Shown here one piece after another: positions 8,811 through 18,284 of a DNA stretch of 64,000 bases. The translations under genes and the position numbers were made by a program. The notes beneath the pieces were generated by a model that was given only the letters and a program-made list of their open reading frames with translations, ran no database searches and was not told the DNA's origin. The stretch lies in NCBI RefSeq assembly GCF_002266435.3, contig NZ_CP029426.2, positions 5,796,001 to 5,860,000 on the forward strand. Direction: 5' to 3'. Positions within the stretch are counted from its first letter, which is position 1. Every line of letters starts with the position of its first letter. The stretch is from Bradyrhizobium amphicarpaeae (lineage in GTDB: Bacteria > Pseudomonadota > Alphaproteobacteria > Rhizobiales > Xanthobacteraceae).

Positions 8811-11800
8811 ATGATCTCAAAGTTCTTCATCGAGCGGCCGGTCCTCTCGAACGTCATCGCGCTCCTGATGATCCTGATCGGCGGCGTCGCGCTGTTCAAT
8901 CTCGCGATCGCGCAATATCCTGATGTGGTGCCGCCGACGGTGCAGGTCACCACGCGCTATCCCGGCGCCAGCGCCAAGACCGTGATCGACACGGTGGCGC
9001 TGCCGATCGAGCAACAGGTCAACGGCGTCGAGGACATGCTCTACATGCAGTCCTACAGCGCCTCCGACGGCACCTATACGCTGACCGTGACGTTCAAGAT
9101 CGGCACCGACCTCAACTTCGCGCAGGTGCTGGTGCAGAACCGCGTCTCCAGCGCGCTGTCGCAACTGCCGGCGTCCGTGCAGAACCAGGGCGTCACCGTC
9201 CAGAAGAAGTCGACCTCGATCCTGCTGTTCGTGACGCTGACCTCGCCGGACAAGACCTTCGACAGTCTCTATTTGAGCAACTACGCCACCATCAACATCC
9301 GTGACGAACTCTCGCGCCTGCCCGGCGTCGGCAACGTCACGGTGTTCGGCGCCGGCCAATACTCGATGCGGATCTGGCTCGACCCGAACAAGCTGCAGGC
9401 GCGCGGATTGGTGCCGCAGGACGTCATCCAGGCGATCCAGCAGCAGAGCCAGCAGGTCTCCGCCGGACAGATCGGCGCACCGCCGACGCCGCCGGGCCAG
9501 GCGTTCCAGTACACGCTCAACGTCAACGGCCGGCTCGACGACACAAGCCAGTTCGAGAACATCATCGTCAAGACCGGCAGCAGCGGCGACGTCACGCGCG
9601 TGCGCGACGTCGGCTGGGTCGAACTCGGCGCGCAGACCTACAGCCAGATCTTCTCGCTGAACAAGCAGCCCGCCGTCGGCATCGGCGTATTCCAGTCGCC
9701 CGGCGCCAACGCGCTGCAAGTCGAGCAGGCCGTCGAGAAGAAGATGGTGGAGCTCGCCAAGCGCTTCCCCGAAGGCATGAAGTACGACACCCCGTTCGAC
9801 ACCACGAAATTCGTCGAGGCCTCGGTGCACGAGGTCTACATGACGCTGATCGAGGCCGGCCTGCTGGTGCTGGTCGTGATCCTGGTGTTCCTGCAGGACT
9901 GGCGCGCGATGCTGGTGCCGGCGACCACGGTGCCCGTCACCATCATCGGCGCTTTCGCGGCAATGGCGGCGCTCGGCTTCACCATCAACATGTCGACGCT
10001 ATTTGCGATCGTGCTGGCGATCGGCATCGTGGTCGACGACGCCATCGTCGTGGTCGAAGGCGCCGCCCACAACATCGAGCAGGGGATGAACGGCCACGAC
10101 GCCGCGATCAAGGCGATGGACCAGCTGTTCGCGCCGATCGTCGGCATCACGCTGGTGCTGATCTCGGTGTTCCTTCCGGCCTCGTTTCTGGCCGGTCTCA
10201 CCGGGCGCATCTATTCGCAATTCGCGCTGGTGATCGCGGCGACCGCGCTGCTGTCCGCCATCAACGCGGCGACCCTGAAGCCGACGCAATGCGCGCTGTG
10301 GCTGCGGCCGACCGTGCCGCCGGGGCAGCGCAACTTCTTCTATCGTGGCTTCAACAACGTCTATAACAGGGTCGAGCGCGGCTACACCCGGCTGATCACC
10401 TTCCTGGTGAAACACGCCACCGTGTCGGTCGCATTCGCGCTGCTGGTGATCGGGGCCAGCGGCTATGGCCTGTCGCGGGTGCCGACCGGCTTCCTGCCGA
10501 TCGAGGACCAGGGCTATCTGATCGCCGCGATCCAGCTGCCCGACGGCGCCGCGCTGGAGCGGACCCAGAAGGTGCTCGACCGGGCCAGCGAGATCATCAA
10601 GGAGACGCCCGGCGTGGCGCAGGTCATCACCATCGCCGGCATCTCCGCGCTCGACAGCAGCGCGAGCCTTGCCAATGCCGGCGTCGCCTACATCATCCTG
10701 AAGGACTGGGACGCCCGCAAAGGGTCCGGCGAGGATCTGCGCTCGCTGGTCTACGGCCTCAACGACAAGCTCGCGACCATCATGGAGGCCCGTACCATCG
10801 TGCTGCCGCCGCCGCCGATCCAGGGCATCGGCAACGCCGCCGGCTTCTCGATGCAGGTCGAGCTGCGCGACGGCAACAGCGATTTCGCCAAGCTGCAGGC
10901 CATCACCGGCGCGATGGTCTCAAACGGCCAGAGCCAGAGCGCGCTGCAGCGCGTGCAGTCCTCGTTCCGCTCCTCGGTGCCGCAGTTCAATGTCGAGATC
11001 GACCGCGTCAAGACCCAGACGCTGCACGTGACCACCGACCAGGTGTTCTCGGCGCTGTCGACCTATCTCGGTTCGTCCTATGTCAACCAGTTCAACAAGT
11101 TCGGCCGCGTGTTCCAGGTCTACACCCAAGCCGATCCCGCCTTCCGCGTCACCGAGCGCGACATCGCCAACATGCAGGTACGCAACTCGAACGGCGACAT
11201 GATCCCGATCGGCACCGTCGCCAAGATCACGCCGGCCACGGGGCCGTCGCTGATCAGCCTCTACAATCTCTATCCGTCCTCGACCGTGATCGGCCTGCCG
11301 GCGCAGGGCTATTCCTCCGGCCAGTCGCTGAAGCTGATGGAGGAGATCGCCGACAAGACGCTGCCGCCGGGCACCGGCTACGAATGGACCGCGATGTCGT
11401 ATCAGGAGAAGGCGGTCTCGAACCAGATCTACTGGGTGTTCGGGCTCGCCATGCTGCTGGTCTATCTCGTGCTCGCCGGACAGTATGAGAGCTGGTACGC
11501 GCCGATCTCGGTGATCCTCGCGGTGCCCCTGTCGCTGCTCGGGCCGATGCTGATCCTCAACGCGCTCAAGATCGACAATAATCTCTACTGCCAGATCGGC
11601 CTGATCCTGCTGATCGCGCTGTCCGCCAAGAACGCCATCCTGATCGTCGAGGTCGGTCTCGAGCTGCACGGCCGCGACGGCAAGCCGGTGCTGGAGGCCG
11701 CGATCGAGGCCGCCCGCGCCCGCTTCAGGCCGATCCTGATGACGTCGTTCGCCTTCATCCTCGGCGTGGTGCCGCTGGTGCTCGCCACCGGCGCCGGCGC

Positions 11801-11963
11801 CAGCGCCCGCAAGTCGATCGGCATCACGGTGTTCTCCGGCATGCTGGCTTCCACATGCCTTGCGGTGCTGTTCGTGCCGGCGTTCTTCGTGGTGGTGCAG
11901 CGCTTCGAGAACTGGCGGGCGGGCAAGAAGGCGCCGAAGGCGGTGGCGGTGGTGAAGCCTTAG
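8811..11963 (+). CDS. RND multidrug efflux pump, inner-membrane transporter (AcrB/MexF family)
   Basis: A 1050-residue HAE1-family pump of normal length. The N terminus MISKFFIERPVLSNVIALL is diagnostic. The proton-relay aspartates in TM4 are present as Asp409-Asp410 in GIVVDDAIVVVEG, and the matching TM10 lysine is in ALSAKNAILIVE. The two large periplasmic loops (about 30-340 and 560-880) and 12 TM helices are intact. It takes substrates from the periplasm or membrane and exports them by proton antiport through the adaptor encoded 11 bases upstream and a TolC-like channel. The substrate range is unknown; this branch often handles hydrophobic antibiotics, dyes or plant phenolics. No dedicated regulator is adjacent. 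Confidence 0.95.
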   Translation: MISKFFIERPVLSNVIALLMILIGGVALFNLAIAQYPDVVPPTVQVTTRYPGASAKTVIDTVALPIEQQVNGVEDMLYMQSYSASDGTYTLTVTFKIGTDLNFAQVLVQNRVSSALSQLPASVQNQGVTVQKKSTSILLFVTLTSPDKTFDSLYLSNYATINIRDELSRLPGVGNVTVFGAGQYSMRIWLDPNKLQARGLVPQDVIQAIQQQSQQVSAGQIGAPPTPPGQAFQYTLNVNGRLDDTSQFENIIVKTGSSGDVTRVRDVGWVELGAQTYSQIFSLNKQPAVGIGVFQSPGANALQVEQAVEKKMVELAKRFPEGMKYDTPFDTTKFVEASVHEVYMTLIEAGLLVLVVILVFLQDWRAMLVPATTVPVTIIGAFAAMAALGFTINMSTLFAIVLAIGIVVDDAIVVVEGAAHNIEQGMNGHDAAIKAMDQLFAPIVGITLVLISVFLPASFLAGLTGRIYSQFALVIAATALLSAINAATLKPTQCALWLRPTVPPGQRNFFYRGFNNVYNRVERGYTRLITFLVKHATVSVAFALLVIGASGYGLSRVPTGFLPIEDQGYLIAAIQLPDGAALERTQKVLDRASEIIKETPGVAQVITIAGISALDSSASLANAGVAYIILKDWDARKGSGEDLRSLVYGLNDKLATIMEARTIVLPPPPIQGIGNAAGFSMQVELRDGNSDFAKLQAITGAMVSNGQSQSALQRVQSSFRSSVPQFNVEIDRVKTQTLHVTTDQVFSALSTYLGSSYVNQFNKFGRVFQVYTQADPAFRVTERDIANMQVRNSNGDMIPIGTVAKITPATGPSLISLYNLYPSSTVIGLPAQGYSSGQSLKLMEEIADKTLPPGTGYEWTAMSYQEKAVSNQIYWVFGLAMLLVYLVLAGQYESWYAPISVILAVPLSLLGPMLILNALKIDNNLYCQIGLILLIALSAKNAILIVEVGLELHGRDGKPVLEAAIEAARARFRPILMTSFAFILGVVPLVLATGAGASARKSIGITVFSGMLASTCLAVLFVPAFFVVVQRFENWRAGKKAPKAVAVVKP

Positions 11964-12004
11964 GCGCGATGGGAGGGGACGAGCCCTCCGCGCGCTCGGT
12001 TTAA

Positions 12005-12123
12005 CCTCTCCCGCTTGCGGGAGAGGTCGGCGCGTAGCGCCGGGTGAGGGCTCCCTCCTCTGGGGGAGTGTCCCGATGCGGAGCCAGCCCTCTCCCCGAC
12101 CCTCTCCCGCAAGCGGGAGAGGG
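12005..12123. repeat. Intergenic palindromic repeat, family R1 copy 1
   Basis: A 119-base element bounded by two hairpins: CCTCTCCCGC-TT-GCGGGAGAGG on the left and a near-identical CCCTCTCCCGC-AA-GCGGGAGAGGG on the right. Between them lies a GC-rich core (GCGCCGGGTGAGGG, then CTCCTCTGGGGG). The same layout recurs at 23923-24039 and, more decayed, at 54142-54253. It sits between the convergent pump and antiporter genes, where the hairpins could protect or end transcripts. Confidence 0.85.
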
Positions 12124-12153
12124 GGCGCACTGCCCGCGCGGGCATGGCATGCC

Positions 12154-14421
12154 TCAGCCCTTCTCCGCTCCCGCCTGCCGCGCCTCGCCGCTCGACACCA
12201 GCAGCACCGAGACTTTCGCCTGCCGCAGCACGGCGTCGGCGACGCCGCCGAAGGAGAGATGATCGCCCTGGATGCGATCGACGCCCATGACGACGAGATC
12301 GACGTCGGTGGTTTCGATCTCGCGCAGGATCGCGGCTTCCGGTGCCCGGTTCACCCGCAGCGTGGTGGTAATGTCGACCTCGTAACGGGCGGCGAGATCG
12401 CTGGCGTCCTTGAGGATGCCGGTCTCCTGGCCGAGTCCGCGGGAGGTGCCACGCTGCGCGCCCTTGTCGCGCGTGGTTGCGACATAGATCACCCGGAGCG
12501 AGCCTGAACCCGCTTGCGCCAGCGCGACCGCGACCTCGGCGCCCCGCTTGGAGATGGCGCTGCCGGAGACGGGAACGAGAATATTGAGCGCGTCGGGGTT
12601 CGGCTGCTTCAAATGCTTGCCCTTTGCTGCGACCACCGCCAGCGGTCCCTCGAACTTCGCGGCAATGTCGTCGATCTTGCGGTCGAAGCGGTCCTTGTCG
12701 GCGATGACCTTGTCGATGCCGACAACCATGAGGTCGAAGCCCTTGCGCGCCTCCTCGGCGATGGTCTCACCAAGCTCCGTGCGCCGCGCCCGCGTGACGA
12801 TATCGACGCTGCCGGTGTCGTCTTCGGCGTTGGCGGACACCGTCTCGGCCGCCTTCTTCACCACGGCTTCGTGACTCTCCTCCGCGTCGCGGCCCTTCTC
12901 CTGCTGCTTCGCGTTTCTGCCGATATGCAGCACGGTAATCGGCAGGCCGCGCATGCCGGCGATCAGGCCCGCGATGTGGGCGGCAAAGGTGGCGTTGACG
13001 CTCTCGTCCACCGCCAGCAACGGGCGTTCGAGATTGGCGACGAAGCCGCGCTTCTCGAACTCCTCCCGCTCAAGCCTTTCCTTCTCCTCCTTGTTCATCG
13101 GCAGCCGCGCCAGCGCCGCGCGCAGCATCGGCGGCATCGCCATCGTGGTCACGATCGCCATGGTGACGATCATCGTGAACAGGTTCTGGCTGAGCACGCC
13201 GATGGACAGGCCGATGGTGGCGATGATCACCTCGGTCGAGCCGCGCGCATTCATGCCGCTCGCCAGCGCCAGCGACTCCTGTCTGGTCAGGCCGCCCAGC
13301 GTGCCGCCGACAAAGGCGCCGCCGAACTTGCCGACGCTGGCGATCACGACCAGCAGGCCGGTGAGCATCAGCAGATTGGGATCGCGCAGCACCGAGAGAT
13401 CCGCGGCAAGGCCGGCGAGCCCGAAGAACACCGGCATGAAGAAGCTGGAGATCAGCCCACGCAGGCGCTCGTCGATCTGCCGCGTCAGGATCGGGGACTC
13501 CCCGACCAGGATGCCGGCGACGAAGGCCCCGAGCACGGTATGCACGCCGATGGCATGCGTGATCATCGCCATCGCACACATCAGCAGCAGGATCACCGTG
13601 ATGACGGGCGCCGTGCTGACGAGATTGTCGTTCGCCCAGCGGATCAACTGGAACACCAGGCGGCGGCCGATCGTGAAGCTGACGGCGAGGAAGACGAGCG
13701 TGCCGAGCACCGCCTTCGCCACCGAGGCGATGTCCAGCGCGCCTTGCGCGGCGAGGCTGAAGATGACGGCGATGATGATCCAGCCGATGGTGTCGTCGAT
13801 CACGGCGGTCGCGACGATGATCTGGCCGACATTGCGGCGCATGAAGTTCATCTCGCGCACCACCACGGCCACGATCTTCACCGAGGAGATCGACAGCGCG
13901 GTGCCCATGAACAGCGAGGCCACCAGGCGGGCTTGCGGGTTCGGCAACAGCGAGTCGGGCAGGAATTCGCCGAGCGCGAAGCCGCAGGCAAAGGGCACGA
14001 GGATGCCCGCGATCGAGATCGTGATCGCCGCCTTGCCGACTTTCTTCACCAGCTTGAGGTCGGTCTCCATGCCCGTCAGCAGCAGGAGCAACAGGATGCC
14101 CACTTGCGCGATGCCGTCGATCATCGCCTTCTGCTCGGGCGTCTTCGGGAAGATCGCGGCTTGCGCCTCCGGCCAGATCCAGCCGAACAGCGACGGCCCC
14201 AGGATGATTCCGGCGAGCAGTTCTCCGATCACCGAGGGCTGCCCGATCCGCTGCATGATCTCCCCGAGACCGCGGCCGACCGCAATCAGCAGGATGATCT
14301 GGGCCACAAGCAGGAATTCGGACGGGCCGGCCGCCTTGCCTGTTTCAGCACCGGCCGCGATGGTCGTGAGTGCAAGCGCCGCGAGAACGAGCCCAGCCGA
14401 ACGGAGCAGGCGCCATGGCAT
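12154..14421 (-). CDS. CPA2 cation:proton antiporter with C-terminal tandem universal-stress-protein domains
   Basis: A 755-residue membrane protein. A signal-like first helix is followed by the Na+/H+-exchanger (KefB/CPA2) domain of about 12 TM segments, residues 35-440, with QPSVIGELLAGIILGPSLFG early and AFVAGILVGESP centrally. The cytoplasmic half has two UspA-like domains. The first (about 470-600) contains RPLLAVDESVNATF and FDLMVVGID. The second (about 620-745) contains NILVPVSGSAISKRGAEVA and VDLVVMGVDRIQGD. Usp modules often bind nucleotides, so they may gate ion flux in response to energy or stress state; this is inference. It may carry K+ or Na+ against H+. GAGGGGGA precedes the ATG. 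It stands alone between R1 copy 1 and a 310-base spacer. Confidence 0.9.
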   Translation of the reverse strand: MPWRLLRSAGLVLAALALTTIAAGAETGKAAGPSEFLLVAQIILLIAVGRGLGEIMQRIGQPSVIGELLAGIILGPSLFGWIWPEAQAAIFPKTPEQKAMIDGIAQVGILLLLLLTGMETDLKLVKKVGKAAITISIAGILVPFACGFALGEFLPDSLLPNPQARLVASLFMGTALSISSVKIVAVVVREMNFMRRNVGQIIVATAVIDDTIGWIIIAVIFSLAAQGALDIASVAKAVLGTLVFLAVSFTIGRRLVFQLIRWANDNLVSTAPVITVILLLMCAMAMITHAIGVHTVLGAFVAGILVGESPILTRQIDERLRGLISSFFMPVFFGLAGLAADLSVLRDPNLLMLTGLLVVIASVGKFGGAFVGGTLGGLTRQESLALASGMNARGSTEVIIATIGLSIGVLSQNLFTMIVTMAIVTTMAMPPMLRAALARLPMNKEEKERLEREEFEKRGFVANLERPLLAVDESVNATFAAHIAGLIAGMRGLPITVLHIGRNAKQQEKGRDAEESHEAVVKKAAETVSANAEDDTGSVDIVTRARRTELGETIAEEARKGFDLMVVGIDKVIADKDRFDRKIDDIAAKFEGPLAVVAAKGKHLKQPNPDALNILVPVSGSAISKRGAEVAVALAQAGSGSLRVIYVATTRDKGAQRGTSRGLGQETGILKDASDLAARYEVDITTTLRVNRAPEAAILREIETTDVDLVVMGVDRIQGDHLSFGGVADAVLRQAKVSVLLVSSGEARQAGAEKG

Positions 14422-14731
14422 GCAGTGATGTCCCCCTCACCCCGATGTCGGGGATGCCCGAACAGAACCCGCGGAGTACGGAACTGGTTCCAACAGCGGC
14501 TGTCGGCCGTGGGAGCAAAAGTGCGAAAACAACCCCATGCACAGTAGGCATGTATTTGAAGACGCTCATAATTTTTGACGGCTATTTCAGCCCATGCCCC
14601 GGCCGCAGCGCAGCGTCTCTTCGACGGTGCGCTGCAGAGCCGGGGCCCATCTCTTCGCGTGCCGTTGCTCTCTGAGTCCCGGCTCTGCGCTGCAGCGTTG
14701 CACGCTGCAGCGCGTCCGGGACACGAGAGCT
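14422..14731. other. 310-base intergenic spacer with a GC-rich hairpin
   Basis: No gene is supported here. The left part is the upstream region of the antiporter gene. At 14676-14722 lies a long imperfect palindrome (GTCCCGG...CCGGGAC arms, with GCTGCAGCG and CGCTGCAGC inside). It resembles dispersed Bradyrhizobium hairpin elements, but only this copy is in the window. It lies just past the stop of the MFS gene and may act as a 3' mRNA-stabilising or terminating structure. Confidence 0.6.
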
Positions 14732-15904
14732 TCACACCGGCTGCGGCGTCCTGATCTCGCGCGGCAGGATGATGGCGGCTGCGATGGCGAGCAGGCAGAG
14801 GCCGGCGAAGGCGTGCAGCATGGTGACGAAGCCGCCCTGCTCGTAAAGCCAGGCGACTAGGCCGACCGAGGCGCCGGCCGCGGTGAAGCCGATGAAATAG
14901 CGCACGGCATAGGCGCGCGAGCGCCATTCCTCGCTGGTGTATTTGCCGACCATGGCATCGTTCACCGTGACCTGCCCGAACGCGCCCATGACGATGCCGA
15001 TCGAGACCAGAATCAGCGGCAGATTGTTCAGGCTCGCGGCCAGATACAGGAACGGCGCCAGCATGAAGGACAACGGCAGCGCCACCGTCTTCAGCGAGTA
15101 ACGGTCGAGCAGCCGGCCGATCGTGTACTGCGTCATGGCGCCGAACACGTAGACACAGGCGGCGATGACCCCGAGCATCGCCGGGCTCCTGGTGAGATCG
15201 GCCAGCCGCTCCGCGAACAGTTTCGGCAGCGCGACCGTGACGGCGTTGAACGTGGTGGAGATCGCGATCACAACGATCAGCAGCGACAGCACAACGCGCC
15301 ACATGTCCTGTTTAGCCACCCGCGCCTGCGCCGCCGCCTGCTTCGAGCCCTTGCGGTCCTCGTGCACGACCATCATCGCAAAGGCGATGCCGATCAGGAT
15401 GGTGACGATACCGGGCACGATGAAGGCAAAACGCCAGCCGAAATACTGGCCGATCACGCCGGTGACCAGCGCCGACGAGGCCACGCCAAGATTGCCCCAG
15501 ACGCCGTTGATGCCCATCTCGCGGCCGAGCCGGTCGGCATAGGACACGATCATCGCCGTGCCGACGGGATGATAGATCGAGGCGAAAATGCCGATCGCGA
15601 ACAGCGCGGCACCGAGTTGTGCCGGGGTCTGCACGACGCCGACCGAGATCATCGACGCTCCGATTCCGACGAAGAAGATCAGCATCATGTGGCGGCGGCT
15701 CCAGCGGTCGCCGAGCCAGCCGGTCAGCAGCGAGCCGGCGCCGAAGGCCACGAACCCCGGCGTCGCATAGGGCAGAAGTTCCGAATACGCCATGCCGAGC
15801 GCCGGGCCCATGATGATCACCGCGGCGGCGAAGATCAGCATCGCGTAATGGTCGATGAAATGGCCTGCATTGACGAAGCTGATCACCCGGCTAGGGCTGT
15901 TCAT
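14732..15904 (-). CDS. MFS transporter (Fsr/fosmidomycin-resistance-like)
   Basis: A 390-residue, 12-TM major facilitator. The N-terminal NAGHFIDHYAMLIF and the family loop motif GWLGDRWSRRHMM between TM2 and TM3 are clear, followed by IGIFASIYHPVGTAMI, typical of the Fsr-like branch of drug and small-molecule exporters. GGAGAGGA lies 8 bases before the ATG. It diverges from an AraC-family regulator with only 53 bases between the two start codons. The regulator therefore probably controls this exporter. The substrate is unknown. Confidence 0.9.
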   Translation of the reverse strand: MNSPSRVISFVNAGHFIDHYAMLIFAAAVIIMGPALGMAYSELLPYATPGFVAFGAGSLLTGWLGDRWSRRHMMLIFFVGIGASMISVGVVQTPAQLGAALFAIGIFASIYHPVGTAMIVSYADRLGREMGINGVWGNLGVASSALVTGVIGQYFGWRFAFIVPGIVTILIGIAFAMMVVHEDRKGSKQAAAQARVAKQDMWRVVLSLLIVVIAISTTFNAVTVALPKLFAERLADLTRSPAMLGVIAACVYVFGAMTQYTIGRLLDRYSLKTVALPLSFMLAPFLYLAASLNNLPLILVSIGIVMGAFGQVTVNDAMVGKYTSEEWRSRAYAVRYFIGFTAAGASVGLVAWLYEQGGFVTMLHAFAGLCLLAIAAAIILPREIRTPQPV

Positions 15905-15957
15905 ATTCCGAATCCTCTCCTGCTCCGAAATGAGTTATATCTCCTCCCCGCGACGGG

Positions 15958-16788
15958 ATGCTGCCAATGACTGTCTTGGAAACGCCAACCTCGGAAAAGC
16001 CAACCCTGCGGGAGGTCCGGAGCAACCACCGCTCGCCGGCGGGCGTGCACCTGGTCGCGCGCGACTATCCCAGAGGCATGCGGATCGATCCGCATCTGCA
16101 CCGCGAGGCGCAGCTGATCTATGCGGCCAGGGGCACCATGCAGGTGACGACGCCCGGCGGCCGCTGGCTGGTGCCGCCGGACCGGGCGGTCTGGGTGCCG
16201 GCCGGTCTCGAGCACGCCATCGACCTGCTCGCCGACATCGAGATGCGCACGCTGTATTTCGACCTCGCCTGGCTCAAGCGCGAGCAGCGCTATGACGGCC
16301 TGACCCGGGAGTTCGTGGTGCGGGTGTCGCCGCTGCTCAATCAGGCGATCCTGGCGCTGTTCGACGCGCGCAACACCGCAGAGCGCACCGAGCTCCTGGT
16401 GCGGCTCGTCATGCTGGAATTGCACCAGGCCGAGGATTCCACGACCTTCGTACCGCTGCCGCATGAGCCGCGCTGCCGCCGCGCCGCCATGATCGTGCTC
16501 GACGATCCCACCGGCCTGCACGACATCGAGACGCTGGCGCGCGAGGTCGGCACCTCCGCGCGGACGCTGTCGCGGCTGTTCTCGACGCAGACGCAGCTGA
16601 GCTTCAAGAGCTGGTGCCAGCGCGCGCGGATCGCCGCGGCGATCCAGCGGCTTTCGATTGATGCCAACGTGTCGGTCAAGCAGCTCGCGACCCAGCTCGG
16701 CTATGCCAGCGTGCCGGCTTTTTCAGCCGCGTTTCGGCATGTGACGGGGCGCACGCCGACGGAGTTTGCCGGGAAGGACAGCTCGTAG
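15958..16788 (+). CDS. AraC-family transcriptional regulator with N-terminal cupin
   Basis: A 276-residue regulator. The N-terminal half is a cupin-like ligand pocket (HLHREAQLIYAARGTMQV, then PDRAVWVPAGLEHAI). The C-terminal 100 residues carry two helix-turn-helix motifs: LAREVGTSARTLSRLFS and VKQLATQLGYASVPAFSAAFRHVTGRTPTEF, the standard AraC/XylS signature. It should bind DNA in response to a small ligand and act on the divergent MFS gene 53 bases away. Two close ATGs exist (15958 and 15967) and neither has a strong ribosome binding site, so the exact start is uncertain by three codons. Confidence 0.9.
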   Translation: MLPMTVLETPTSEKPTLREVRSNHRSPAGVHLVARDYPRGMRIDPHLHREAQLIYAARGTMQVTTPGGRWLVPPDRAVWVPAGLEHAIDLLADIEMRTLYFDLAWLKREQRYDGLTREFVVRVSPLLNQAILALFDARNTAERTELLVRLVMLELHQAEDSTTFVPLPHEPRCRRAAMIVLDDPTGLHDIETLAREVGTSARTLSRLFSTQTQLSFKSWCQRARIAAAIQRLSIDANVSVKQLATQLGYASVPAFSAAFRHVTGRTPTEFAGKDSS

Positions 16789-16822
16789 GCACGCAATATC
16801 GAACCCCTGTTGATTGCGCTTC

Positions 16823-17014
16823 CTACAACCTGCGATCTGCCCAGTTCATGACTGCCTGTAGACGGACATTCAGCTTCTCGATCCAGTCGTCCTTCGTGTT
16901 CTCATTCCCGGCGGGACGATCGAACTGGTTCATGCAGGAGTATCGGTTTCTGTCCTCTACGAGCAATGGGTGATTCCCCGCCGCGTTGTGATTATGGCTA
17001 GCGCGGCGCATCAT
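16823..17014 (-). CDS. Possible 63-aa protein translationally coupled to the receiver-HWE kinase
   Basis: A 63-codon frame whose ATG overlaps the kinase stop codon as ATGA, an arrangement typical of translational coupling. The product starts MMRRASHNHN, is polar with no signal or TM segment, and ends in an amphipathic helix (DDWIEKLNVRLQAVM). The second half uses GC-rich third positions like its neighbours, the first half less so, leaving coding status open. I recognise no domain. It is not like the anti-sigma factor NepR, despite its size and its position next to an HWE kinase. Confidence 0.4.
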   Translation of the reverse strand: MMRRASHNHNAAGNHPLLVEDRNRYSCMNQFDRPAGNENTKDDWIEKLNVRLQAVMNWADRRL

Positions 17015-18159
17015 GCAGCCGCGATGACGGAGTTGAGCGGGACATCCAATGAGTACACGAACCCGGATGGCTCATAAGCGAGTTGAACCTGGCCACTCAA
17101 TTGCTGTCCGAGAGTTTCCATCATCCGGGTACCGAAACTTCGTCGTGTCGGCACCTCGACCGCGGGACCGCCACTTTCGGTCCAGGTCAGCCGGAGGCGG
17201 TGCTTCGTCTCGTCAATCGTCCACACAACCTCCACGCGGCCGGCCGGGTTTGAAAGAGCGCCGAATTTCGTGGTGTTGGTACACAGTTCATTGAAGGTCA
17301 TTGCAAGCGCAATGACGGCACCGGAGGTAATCCGAATGTCAGGCCCGTTGAAATGAAACCGCCTGCCGCCGTTACTGTCATACGGATCGGTTGCCCCGCT
17401 CAAGGTATGCGTGAGACTGGCGTTCGCCCAGCTGACTTGCAGGAGCAGATCGTGGGCGCGCCCCAACGCGATCAATCGGCCTTCCATGGCTTTCTGTCCG
17501 TGCTCGACACTCTTTGCGGCCCGGAAACTCTGCGATGCAATTGCGCTGACCGTGGCAAGTGTGTTCTTGACGCGATGATGCAGCTCCCCAAGGATGAGCT
17601 TCTGCAGCTTGTCGGATGCCTCGCGCTCCTTGGCGTCGATGCCGGCCTGGGTAAGCAGGGCACTGGCGTCTATTTCAGCCTGTTCAAGCAATAGCCGAAG
17701 GTTGTCATTTTCTGCCGTTAAGATGGCCTCATGCGCATTCGCACCCGCCATTGCTGCGTTTGGGACGATCCTCAATGCCCCCACACCGATCATCGCTTGC
17801 AGTTGGGCAGCCATTGCCTCGACTCCCAGCGGCTTTCCAAAGAAACGGCTTTCCGCCGGTCGTTCGGCCTCCGAAGGATTCACCTGACCGGAAACCAGAA
17901 TGATCTTAATGGCCGGCCAGCGGTCGTGGACCGCGTGGGCGAGTTTCAAGCCGTCCATGCTGCCTGGCATCTGAATATCGGTAAACAACAACGAGATATC
18001 CGAGCGCGCTTCGAGAATGGAAATTGCCTGGTCAGCATTGACGGCTTCGACAGCGCTGAACCCCGCATCCTCGACAATGTCCACCGCGCGCATGCGCAGC
18101 ACCATTTCATCTTCGACGACGAGGACGTTGGCTCGAGAACCGGTTAAATCCGATGACAT
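17011..18159 (-). CDS. Receiver-HWE histidine kinase
   Basis: A 382-residue cytoplasmic protein. The N-terminal receiver (about 10-125) has acidic pocket Glu16-Asp17, phospho-acceptor Asp61 (FTDIQMPG) and Lys109 (FGKP). A short coiled linker (about 145-190) leads to an HWE-type kinase core: GELHHRVKNTL with likely phospho-acceptor His195, NELCTNTTKFGALS as the N box, and LTWTESGG giving the W-x-E motif. The usual His of the N-box HEL is Asn here. HWE kinases are an alphaproteobacterial class tied to light and general-stress signalling; a receiver-first layout suggests it is switched by an upstream phosphodonor. The ATG at 18159 follows AGGAG and is preferred over the longer frame. A 63-codon ORF follows with overlap. 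Confidence 0.9.
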   Translation of the reverse strand: MSSDLTGSRANVLVVEDEMVLRMRAVDIVEDAGFSAVEAVNADQAISILEARSDISLLFTDIQMPGSMDGLKLAHAVHDRWPAIKIILVSGQVNPSEAERPAESRFFGKPLGVEAMAAQLQAMIGVGALRIVPNAAMAGANAHEAILTAENDNLRLLLEQAEIDASALLTQAGIDAKEREASDKLQKLILGELHHRVKNTLATVSAIASQSFRAAKSVEHGQKAMEGRLIALGRAHDLLLQVSWANASLTHTLSGATDPYDSNGGRRFHFNGPDIRITSGAVIALAMTFNELCTNTTKFGALSNPAGRVEVVWTIDETKHRLRLTWTESGGPAVEVPTRRSFGTRMMETLGQQLSGQVQLAYEPSGFVYSLDVPLNSVIAAA

Positions 18160-18284
18160 AGGGGAACTCCTGGAAAGGAGCCAAAATGATTGCCCACGCC
18201 AATTGCTCAGTGGAGTCGGGCTGAACGACATTCTGCCTGTCGCAGACGCAAGGCAGCTCTGGAGGTCTGCGAGAAGCGCCTCTA

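Noticed and set aside
12005..12123. CRISPR-like array
   Set aside because: The hairpin repeats R1, R2 and R3 are single dispersed elements, not regularly spaced repeats with unique spacers, and no cas genes are present.
12514..14547. 677-codon open frame on the plus strand opposite the antiporter gene
   Set aside because: It is an antisense shadow of a GC-rich gene: the product is rich in His, Arg, Asp and Gln without any domain, while the minus strand encodes an intact antiporter.
16823..17014. NepR-type anti-sigma factor next to the HWE kinase
   Set aside because: The size and neighbour suggested it, but the sequence lacks the NepR core helices, and no PhyR or EcfG gene is adjacent.
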